A stretch of 64,000 nt of DNA from Bradyrhizobium macuxiense (lineage in GTDB: Bacteria; Pseudomonadota; Alphaproteobacteria; Rhizobiales; Xanthobacteraceae), in assembly GCF_007993935.1 (NCBI RefSeq), contig NZ_VITY01000008.1, forward strand, positions 1-64,000, read 5' to 3'. The position numbers and the translations under genes are program-made. The notes under the pieces were generated by a model, which saw only the letters and a list, made by a program, of their open reading frames with translations, had not been told where the DNA came from and ran no database searches. Below, piece after piece: positions 40,536-48,900 of the stretch. The number at the start of each line of letters is the position of its first letter. Position 1 is the stretch's first letter.

Positions 40536-42587
40536 ATGCGCGCGGAAGAGCCGTTCCTGGTCCGCCACGCGGACCTCATCTTCGCGTTGAAGACGTTCGC
40601 CGCGTCGATGCTGGCGCTCGTCATCGCATTGGCGATCGATCTGCCGCGCCCCTATTGGGCGATGGCGACGGTCTATATCACGTCACAGCCGCTGGCCGGT
40701 GCGACCAGCTCGAAGGCGTTCTTCCGCGTGATCGGCACCCTGGTCGGCGCGAGCATGACGGTCGCCCTGGTGCCGAACCTGATCAACGCGCCGGAACTGC
40801 TGTGCCTTGCGATCGCGCTCTGGGTCGGCCTCTGCCTTTATCTGGCGCTGCTCGACGGCACGCCGCGCAGCTATATCTTCATGCTGGGGGGATACACCGT
40901 CGCGCTGATCGGCTTTCCGACTGTAGCCGACCCCGGCAGCATCTTCGATGTCGCGCTGGCGCGGGTCGAAGAGATCTCGCTCGGGATCATCTGTGCCAGC
41001 CTGGTGTCGACGGTGGTGTTTCCGCGCAGCGTCGCGCCGGCGGTCGGCGGCCGCGTCAGGAGCTGGCTGGCGGATGCGCGCCGCCTGTCCCGCGACGTGC
41101 TGCTTGATCGCGGCAGCAGCGAGACGCGCCGGGCCCAACGCCTCCACCTTGCGACCGACATCGTCGAGATCGATACGCTGGCGACCCATCTCGCCTACGA
41201 CCGGCTGGCCGACGCCGGCACCGTACGTGGCCTCAGTGAGGTCCGGCTGCGCATGCTGATGCTGCTGCCGATCGTCACCTCGATCGAAGACCGGCTGGCC
41301 GCACTCGGCGAAGCGGCGCTGCAGAGGCAGCCGGAGCTGCGGCGGCTGATCGGCGACCTCGCCGCATGGATCGTGGACGAGGATCGCTCGCGGCAATCCG
41401 GCGAGCAGATCCGCGCCGCGATCGCCGAGCGGCAATCCGCGCTCGACGGTCTCGCGCCGCGGGAGCGCATCATCACCATCAGCCTGCTGCTGCGGCTGCG
41501 CGAGCTTGTCGACATTTCGGCCGACTGCCGCGCGGTGGGCGATGCGATCGCGGCGGGCCAGGATATCTCCACCGTCGCGCTGGCGTTCCACCCGGAGTCG
41601 GGCGCCGCGCCGGTCCGTCATCGCGACCACGGCATGGCGCTGTGGTCGGCTGCCGGGGCGGCGGTGGCCATCCTGATCTGCTGCGGCCTGTGGATCGCGA
41701 CCGGCTGGCCCGACGGCGCCTCGGCGCCGATGATGGCGGCGGTGGCCTGCTCCTTCTTCGCCGCGCAGGATGAGCCCGCGCGCAGCATCCGCGCCTTCGG
41801 CCTGTTTTCGCTGGTCGCGATCGTCGTGGTCGCGATCTATCAGTTCGCGCTGGTGCCGGGCATCTCCCATATCGAGGTTTTGATCGCCGCGCTGGCGCCG
41901 ACCTTCCTGTTGTACGGCTTCCTGATCGCGCGGCCGAAAACCGCGCCGATCGGCATGGCGCTCGCCGCCAACACCGCGACGCTGCTCGCACTGCAATCGA
42001 CCTACAGCGCGGATTTCGCCAGCTTTGCCAATACGTCGGTCGCCTTCTTCCTCGGCGTCGTCATCGCCGAGGTCGTGACGCGGGTCGCGCGCGGCGTCGG
42101 CGCCGAATGGATCGCCAAGCGCCTGATGATGTCGAGCTGGCAGACGCTCGCGGTCGCCGCCGAACGGCGCGGCCGCGGCGATCGCGCACAGTTTGCCGGC
42201 CTGATGCTGCATCGGCTCGGCCTGCTGGTGCAGCGCATCGCCTTCATCTCCGAGAGCGACCGCCGTGATGCCGACAGCCTGGTCCAGCTGCGCATCGGAC
42301 TCAATATCATCGACCTCAGGCGGGCGCGCTACGGCCTTGCGGCGTCGACCGTGCGTGCCATCGACGACATGCTGGACAACCTCGCGGCGTCGTTTCGCGC
42401 CCATGCGGACCAGGCGATGCCGGCCGAATTGCTGTCTCGCGTCGATGCGACGGTGACCGCGGTCGTCAAGGATCCCAATGAGCGCGCGCGGGACGTTGCA
42501 CTGCTCGGCCTCGTCGGCATCCGCCGCGGCCTGTTTCCGGATGCGCCTGCGTATCGATCGCAGCCCGAGGAGAGTTTTGCTGCATGA
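40536..42587 (+). CDS. FUSC-family inner-membrane efflux protein (AaeB-like)
   Basis: 683 residues with two sets of membrane helices (about 15-160 and 370-520) and two cytoplasmic domains, the FUSC/aromatic acid exporter layout. The first set contains LPRPYWAMATVYITSQPLAG, the characteristic first-helix motif. It should form the pump of a three-part efflux system with the DUF1656 and HlyD proteins downstream, exporting p-hydroxybenzoate-like aromatic acids or fusaric acid. GAGGCGAGA precedes the ATG. The coding frame is open far upstream across the MarR gene, but only this start fits. It overlaps the next gene by four bases. Confidence 0.92.
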   Translation: MRAEEPFLVRHADLIFALKTFAASMLALVIALAIDLPRPYWAMATVYITSQPLAGATSSKAFFRVIGTLVGASMTVALVPNLINAPELLCLAIALWVGLCLYLALLDGTPRSYIFMLGGYTVALIGFPTVADPGSIFDVALARVEEISLGIICASLVSTVVFPRSVAPAVGGRVRSWLADARRLSRDVLLDRGSSETRRAQRLHLATDIVEIDTLATHLAYDRLADAGTVRGLSEVRLRMLMLLPIVTSIEDRLAALGEAALQRQPELRRLIGDLAAWIVDEDRSRQSGEQIRAAIAERQSALDGLAPRERIITISLLLRLRELVDISADCRAVGDAIAAGQDISTVALAFHPESGAAPVRHRDHGMALWSAAGAAVAILICCGLWIATGWPDGASAPMMAAVACSFFAAQDEPARSIRAFGLFSLVAIVVVAIYQFALVPGISHIEVLIAALAPTFLLYGFLIARPKTAPIGMALAANTATLLALQSTYSADFASFANTSVAFFLGVVIAEVVTRVARGVGAEWIAKRLMMSSWQTLAVAAERRGRGDRAQFAGLMLHRLGLLVQRIAFISESDRRDADSLVQLRIGLNIIDLRRARYGLAASTVRAIDDMLDNLAASFRAHADQAMPAELLSRVDATVTAVVKDPNERARDVALLGLVGIRRGLFPDAPAYRSQPEESFAA

Positions 42588-42790
42588 GATATGAGCTCGA
42601 CATCTATGGTGTCCTGGTCCCGGCGCTGCTGCTGTGGCTCATCGTTGCCTATGCGCTGAGCGCGGTGGTGAGCCGGATCATGCAGCGCTTCGGGCTCTAC
42701 CGGCTGGTCTGGCATCGCGCGCTGTTCAATTTCGCCCTGTACGTATGCCTGCTTGGCGTCGTCGTTTATTTCTCGGAGTTTCTGCCATGA
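42584..42790 (+). CDS. DUF1656 small membrane protein (AaeX-like)
   Basis: 68 residues with two membrane helices (DIYGVLVPALLLWLIVAYAL and LFNFALYVCLLGVVVYF), the typical DUF1656 hairpin. It occurs almost only between FUSC and HlyD genes. It overlaps both neighbours by four bases (ATGA), so the three are translated as a unit. Confidence 0.92.
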   Translation: MRYELDIYGVLVPALLLWLIVAYALSAVVSRIMQRFGLYRLVWHRALFNFALYVCLLGVVVYFSEFLP

Positions 42791-43653
42791 AGGGGAATTT
42801 CGCCTGGCTCGGCCGGGTCGCGCTGACCGCGGTCGCGCTTGTCGCTGCGCTGGCCGTCGGTCGCGCGCTCTGGGTCTACTATATGGAATCGCCATGGACC
42901 CGCGACGGCAGGGTCCGCGCCGACGTGGTTCAGGTTGCTCCCGACGTATCCGGCTTCGTCACCGACGTGCTGGTCAAGGACAATCAGCAAGTGCATCGCG
43001 GCGACATCCTGTTCCGGATCGATCGCGCGCGCTTTGCCCTGGCGTTGCAACAGGCCGATGCTGCGGTCGCCGGCCATCGCGCCACGCTGGATCAGGCCGA
43101 ATCGGATCTCAAACGCTACAGTTCACTGACCACCGATGCGGTGTCGCAGCAGAAGCAGGAGCAGGTGCTGGCCACGCAGCTGCAGGCCAAGGCCGCTTAC
43201 GACCAGGCGGTCGCCGATCGCGCCGTGGCCCAGCTCAACCTCGATCGCAGCGAGGTGCACGCATCCGTCAACGGCACCATCACCAATATGGACTTGCGAC
43301 CCGGCGCCTACGTCACCGCAGGCAAGGGCGTGATGGCGCTGGTCGACAGCGATACGCTGCATGTCGAGGGCTATTTCGAGGAGACCAAGCTCGCGCGCAT
43401 TCGCATCGGCGACAAGGCGCAGGTGCGGCTGATGGGCGAGCCGGTCCGGCTCACCGGACACGTCGAGAGCATTGCGGCCGGCATCGCGGACCGCGACCGC
43501 ACCGACGGCGCGAACCTGCTCGCAAACGTCAATCCGACCTTCAGCTGGGTCCGGCTCGCACAGCGCGTCCCGGTGCGCATTGCGCTCGATCACCTGCCCG
43601 ATCGCATCGCACTGGTCGCCGGCCGTTCGGCAACGGTCGAGATCATGGACTAG
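42787..43653 (+). CDS. HlyD-family periplasmic adaptor (AaeA-like)
   Basis: 288 residues: one N-terminal anchor helix (about 8-27), a biotinyl-lipoyl-like half (VQVAPDVSGFVTDVLVKDNQ), an alpha-helical hairpin (about 75-140), the second lipoyl half (VNGTITNMDLRPGAYVTAGK) and beta-barrel domains. It bridges the FUSC pump to an outer-membrane channel that is not encoded here. The start overlaps the DUF1656 stop. Confidence 0.92.
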   Translation: MKGNFAWLGRVALTAVALVAALAVGRALWVYYMESPWTRDGRVRADVVQVAPDVSGFVTDVLVKDNQQVHRGDILFRIDRARFALALQQADAAVAGHRATLDQAESDLKRYSSLTTDAVSQQKQEQVLATQLQAKAAYDQAVADRAVAQLNLDRSEVHASVNGTITNMDLRPGAYVTAGKGVMALVDSDTLHVEGYFEETKLARIRIGDKAQVRLMGEPVRLTGHVESIAAGIADRDRTDGANLLANVNPTFSWVRLAQRVPVRIALDHLPDRIALVAGRSATVEIMD

Positions 43654-43698
43654 AGCAAGATGAGTTTGGATCATACCGGTTCGGCCACGCACTGCTTT

Positions 43699-43820
43699 AC
43701 CTCTCCCCATCGGGGAGAGGTCGATTTGCGAAAGCAAATCGGGTGAGGGGCCGCAGCGCTAACGAGGGACCGTAACCCCTCACCCGGCGCTACGCGCCGA
43801 CCTCTCCCAAGGGAGAGGTG
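43699..43820. repeat. Palindromic intergenic repeat, family F
   Basis: The outer ends ACCTCTCCCC and GGGAGAGGTG, with inner hairpins GATTTGCGAAAGCAAATC and CGGCGCTACGCGCCG, form a long cruciform-like structure in the gap 43654-43926. The flanks AGAGCAAGATGAGTTTGGATC and ...ATCTCATCACGCTCT are a further, imperfect outer inverted pair (about 43653-43865). There is no gene in the 273-base gap between the convergent genes. Confidence 0.85.
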
Positions 43821-43926
43821 AACCTCCGCTGTCGATCCAGTTCAACCTAATCTCATCACGCTCTAACCGGCGCGACCGGACGCCGGCAGCGGCATCAAGC
43901 CGGGCGGGCTCCGCCGGCCAGCGCGT

Positions 43927-44793
43927 CTATTGCACGCCGTAACGTTTGAAATCGTCGCCGATGCTGCCTTGAATTGCCTTGGCCGCGGCGATGTCGGCAT
44001 TGCCGGCGGCCTTGTCGCCCTGCTTCAGCTTCGCCAGCCCGCGTCCATAGAGTGCGCTTGCCAGCTTCGGATCGATGCGAAGCGCGGAGCTATAGTCGTC
44101 GATCGCCGCGCCAAGCTCGCCGGTCTTGAGATAGATCAGGCCGCGCGAGTCGTAGGTCGCGGCATTGGCCGGCCCCGATTGCAGCGCCTTGTTGCAATCT
44201 TCCAGCGCCTCCTGCAGCTTGCCGAGGATGGCCCGGCTCCAGCAACGTCCGTTCCACACGCCGTCGAGGTTGGGCTCGAGGCGAATGGCCTGATCGTAGT
44301 CCTGCACTGCGCGGGCATAGTCATTCTTCTTCAAATAGACACCGGCGCGGTTGGCAAAGGCCTCGCCGTAGTTCGGGTTGAGCTTGATGGCCTGATCGAA
44401 CGCATCGGTCGCGCGATCGTACTGGTGCTTCCTGAAATAGGCCACGCCGCGGTTGTTGAACGGCTTGATGTAGGTTGGATTGAGCTCGATGGATCGGTCA
44501 AAATCCCGGATCGCGCGGTCATAGTCTCCCTTGCCGGTGTAGGCATTGCCACGGTTGTTGTAGGCGATCGCAAGGCCGGCCGCCGTCATGTCCTGACCCG
44601 CATCGATCAGCGCCGAGCACGCACCGATGCGCGCGTCGGCCGCCGTGTGGTCGAGGCCGCTACACAGCTCGATATTGCGCAGGTAGTTGTTCCTCTGCGT
44701 CGGGCTCTGCGCGCCAACCGACGGTGTGAGCAGCAGCAGGATGAAAAGCCCCGCCAGGCCGCCACTCCCACCGAAACCTGCACGAGGATTCAT
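43927..44793 (-). CDS. Exported TPR-repeat protein
   Basis: 288 residues from MNPRAGFGGSGGLAGLFILL, with a signal peptide ending near SVGAQS. Six or so TPRs follow (AYNNRGNAYTGKGDYDRAIR, PFNNRGVAYFRKHQYDRATD, AFANRAGVYLKKNDYARAVQ are successive units). It is a periplasmic scaffold for protein contacts. GGAG lies seven bases before the ATG. The gene follows the FecR-domain gene on the same strand by 75 bases, so they probably form an operon divergent from the giant repeat protein. Confidence 0.88.
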   Translation of the reverse strand: MNPRAGFGGSGGLAGLFILLLLTPSVGAQSPTQRNNYLRNIELCSGLDHTAADARIGACSALIDAGQDMTAAGLAIAYNNRGNAYTGKGDYDRAIRDFDRSIELNPTYIKPFNNRGVAYFRKHQYDRATDAFDQAIKLNPNYGEAFANRAGVYLKKNDYARAVQDYDQAIRLEPNLDGVWNGRCWSRAILGKLQEALEDCNKALQSGPANAATYDSRGLIYLKTGELGAAIDDYSSALRIDPKLASALYGRGLAKLKQGDKAAGNADIAAAKAIQGSIGDDFKRYGVQ

Positions 44794-44868
44794 GTCGGGC
44801 TCCGGTTTTGACGACGCCGTCGTCGCCGATATCCGTGAGTAGCCGCTCAAGACTGACGCCCTGCTCGC

Positions 44869-45519
44869 CTAGCACCCTCGACAAATGTTCGGATTGAACC
44901 TGTGGATGTTCTGCTCGGGTTGCGCCGCCCGTGTCGCGGGCTTCCTGAGCAGCTTGCTCTTGCCCTCTTCCACCAGCGTCGCGAACCTCACCGTACCGTC
45001 GTCGGAAATTTCGATGCGTGGCGTGGTGCCTCGAATTCCCATCGTCGCGGCGGGAGTGTCGATCTTCATGTCGCCGGTCTTCGCGATGTTGCCGGCAACG
45101 AAGGTGAACGTTCCATTGGCCAGTTTGAACAAGGTCGAATTCGACTTGCCGTTCGGGTCGTACACGAACTCGGTCATCGCCATCTTGGCGTTGCTCGACA
45201 GATTGAACGAGGTGCCGTCGGTGAAGTTGATCCCGACCCGCCCGTCGGCCCCGGTCTGCACCACGTCGCCCAGATAGACGCGATCGCCCACCTTCGCCTG
45301 CGGCGGTTGATCGGACAGGGCAGCCTGCACGACGACCGCACTCGGATGCTCGATCGTGACCGAACCAGTGGCGGTCACCACTGTCCCGATGAAGCTCGCC
45401 GAGGAATTTTGAACCGCGGGCTGGGCCCGCTCGGTTTGCGCCAGCATCGGACCAGGCGCCAGGGTCGCGAGCGCCAAAACGAAACCTGCAAGCAATTGAA
45501 CAATCAAATGGTTACGCAC
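44869..45519 (-). CDS. Exported FecR-domain protein
   Basis: 216 residues with a GTG start preceded by GGAGGGGATC. The signal peptide ends near MLAQT. The FecR domain is clear: AKVGDRVYLGDVVQTGADGR, VGINFTDGTSFNLSSNAKMA, and DTPAATMGIRGTTPRIEISD. No sigma factor or TonB receptor is adjacent, so it is not a classic FecIR sensor but one of the exported FecR proteins often found beside TPR or adhesin-like genes. The tail (RFNPNICRGC) has two Cys. Confidence 0.88.
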   Translation of the reverse strand: MRNHLIVQLLAGFVLALATLAPGPMLAQTERAQPAVQNSSASFIGTVVTATGSVTIEHPSAVVVQAALSDQPPQAKVGDRVYLGDVVQTGADGRVGINFTDGTSFNLSSNAKMAMTEFVYDPNGKSNSTLFKLANGTFTFVAGNIAKTGDMKIDTPAATMGIRGTTPRIEISDDGTVRFATLVEEGKSKLLRKPATRAAQPEQNIHRFNPNICRGC

Positions 45520-45929
45520 GATCCCCTCCGTTGAGAAGACCTTGTCGTGTCGCGGCGCGATGGTGATTTGGACCGCCGGGCCGGGACCGCAGGACCTCTA
45601 CTGCCGACCGAGTTGCTGCAAAACAGGCCTAAGGGCCTGGTGTCGTTCGATTAAAAATTAATAAGTGGACAATTCACATGGTAAATATACACTAAATTTT
45701 GTGGGGGTGCACTTGCGATAATTGGCAGCAGTTCTGCCGTTTCCGCGATGGCTCTCCGCCGCATTGGAAGCCGATTTTCACTACCGAATTTAGTTTCAAT
45801 CAGGACGTTTCGGCGGGCGAGCCTATGGCTGCGGGTGCGGGGTCTTTTCACCTCGTAGAGACCGCAAGCCAGACCAAGAAAACTGCGGCAGCACCTACCG
45901 CCTGAGCCGTTCAACAGGCGAAAAGCCAA
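45520..45929 (+). promoter_or_regulatory. AT-rich intergenic region between FecR and giant-repeat genes
   Basis: About 410 bases. The stretch 45645-45705 is strongly AT-rich (ATTAAAAATTAATAAG, AAATATACACTAAATTTTG) and probably contains the promoter of the giant gene. No supported ORF; one 68-codon frame lacks a ribosome site. Confidence 0.4.
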
Positions 45930-48900
45930 ATGTTAGTCGCGTCCGGCGTAGCGTTCGGGGGCGCGAGTTCGGTCGTTTTAGGCCGGCTGCCCCGGGTGAT
46001 TGGCGTTGTCGATACGGTGATCGGTTGCGGCACCATTGTGCGTGCGCGCGACATCGCCCTCTCCGTCGTGGCCGGCGATCCGGTTTGCCAGGGTGACGTC
46101 ATCACGGTCGCAGTCGGCGGGCGGGTCGAAATTCGCTTGATCGACGGGGAAATGCTCCACCTGCCGGCAGGCACAAGGCTGGCATTGGGCGACCTGACCC
46201 AGAATTCGGTCGACGGCTTGCGGCCGGGACTGTTCGCGAAAACCAGAAGCATCCTCCGCCTCATCGGCAGCCGGCTGGCCGGGTCGGACGTCCTGACCGC
46301 GGACACGCCGGTTGGCATCGTCAGGGCCAGCGGCCTCGGCCTGCTGTCGTTCGCCGCGCTGACCTTCTCGCTGCTCAGGGATGCCCGGGCCGCGGAGCCT
46401 AACGTCACGTTGCTCGACGACGACACCATCACCTACAAGGACATGCACCACGGCGTGTTCGAGCTGGTGACGAAAGAGGCGAACCCCCGGCATATCGTCG
46501 TCGACGACCCTGGAGTCACGGTGATCCTGACCACAAAAGGGTCGTCGGTCGGCGTGAGCCAGGTCTCGAACAGCCCCGCCCACATGGAGGATTTGCGGAA
46601 CGCGCAACAGGAGACGCTTGCCGGTTACGCCAAAGGAGTGTGGTCAAAAGGGTCCGGCATGCCGTCTTACGAAGGCTCGCCGCTGCTGCAGCCAATCAAT
46701 TTTATTGAACCTGACCCGTCATTCACGCCGAACCAGCTCGGTCCGGTACCGATCACCCTTCCCGGGTACGTCATCACGTACACGCCGCCACCGGCGCCGC
46801 TCGTGCTGAGCTTCGGAGCGCCGCCGCCGCTGACGTTGAACGAGAGACATCTGACCGCGACGACGCTGGACGACCAAATCGCCGGCTCGTCGCCGAACGA
46901 GGCCCTGACGACGACGACGGGCGACTTCGCGATCACGTTCGCCAACCCGCAGGACGCGGTCGGCGCGACGGTCAACTACGCGCTGACGATCACCGGCGGT
47001 AACGGCGCAGCGTCGGGGGTGATCGACTCGCACACCGGCCTGGCCGACGTGCTGGTTCTGAACGGCAACACCATCGAAGGCCGCGTCGGCACCACCGAGG
47101 GGACGCTGGCATTTACGATCGTGCTCGATCCAGTGACGGCGCACGTGACGTTCACCGAGTACCGGGCGGCAGCCCAGGCGCCCGGCACCAGCACCGACGA
47201 CAGCGACGTCATACCGCTGGCGAGCGGGGTCATCATCCTGGTTGCGACCGTGATGAAGGGCGACCAGTTCGGGTATGTGACCCTCGATCTCGGCAGCAGG
47301 TTGGTCGTCGTCGAAGATGACCCGAGCATCAGCACAAGCGGAACGGCGCCAGCGCTGACGCTGAGCGAGACGCATCTGACGGCAACAGTGCTGGACGACA
47401 ACATCGCCGGCTCCGCGCCGAACGCGGCGCTGACGACGACATCGGCCGACTTCTCGACGGCATTCAAGCCGGTGCAAGGCGCGGATGGCGCGACGGTCAC
47501 CTATGCGCTGGCGATCGCCGGCAGCGATGGCATAGCCTCGAGCTTGATTGACTCGCATACGGGCCTCGCCGACGTGCTGGTCCTGGACGGCAACACGGTC
47601 GAAGGCCGTGTCGGCGCAACCGACGGCACCCTGGCATTCACCATCACGGTTGATCCCGCGACCGGGCTTGTCACCTTCACCGAGTATCGGCCGGTGAGGC
47701 AGCCGTTCGGCACCAGTCCGGACAGCGGCGAAACGGTGGCGCTGACCACCGGAATCGTCGGCCTGATTGCAACCATCACGGATAGGGATGGAGACTCGCA
47801 GAGCGCGGCGATCGATCTGGGCGGCAGGCTCAGCATCAGCGACGACGGCCCGACGATCAACGCCAATGGCACCGTGCCGTCGCCGACGCTGAGCGAGAGC
47901 CACCTGACCGCAACGGCGCTCGACGACAACATCGCCGGCTCGGCACCCGATGCGGCGCTGACGACGACAGCAGCCTACTTCTCGACCGCATTCAGCTCGA
48001 TCCAGGGCGCGGATGGTGCGACGATCGTCTACGCGCTGGCGATCACGGGTGGCAACGGCGCCGCGTCGGGCTTGACCGACGCGCACACCGGCCTTGCCGA
48101 CGTCTTGGTTCAGAACGGCAACACCATCGAAGGGCATGTCGGCTCGACCACCGGCACGCTGGCCTTCAGCATTGCGATTGATCCGCTCACAGGGCTGGTG
48201 ACGTTCACCGAGTACCGCGCAGTGAAGCAACTGCCCGGCGCCAGCGCCGATGAAGGCATCACGTTGAGTTCCGGAGTTGTCCGCCTTTATGCCGAAATCG
48301 TGGACAGAGATGGAGACTACCAGATCGCCAGCCTCGATCTTGGCAGGCAGCTCACGATCACGGGCGACAGCCCGAGCATCAGGACCAACGGCGCCACCCC
48401 CTCGCTTTCCCTGAGCGAGACGCATCTGACGGCCACGGTGTTCGACGACAACATCGCAGGCTCCGCGCCGAACGCAGCGCTGACGACGACGTCGGTGGAC
48501 TTCTCGACGGCGTTCAGCTCGGTTCAAGGCGCCAATGGCGCGACGATCGGCTATGCGCTGACGATCGCCGGCGGTAATGGCACGGCTTCGGGCCTGACCG
48601 ACTCGCACACCGGCCTGGCCGACGTGCTGGTTCTGAACGGCAACACGATCGAAGGGCGTGTCGGGGGAATCAACGGCACGTTGGCCTTCACGATCGCGAT
48701 CGATCCGGTTACCGGGCGCGTGACGTTCGCAGAATTGCGCGCGGTGACGCAGCCGCTTGCCACCAGCCCCGACAACGGCGAAGGCATCACGTTGAGTCCC
48801 GGGCTCCTGAGCTTGGTCGCCACCATCACCGACAATGACGGCAACGTCCAGAGTGCGAGCCTGGACCTCGGCAAGCAACTGACCATCACCGACGACGGCC

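Noticed and set aside
39858..42587. A 909-codon frame for the FUSC protein
   Set aside because: The first 226 codons are a shadow of the MarR gene; the membrane protein begins at 40536.
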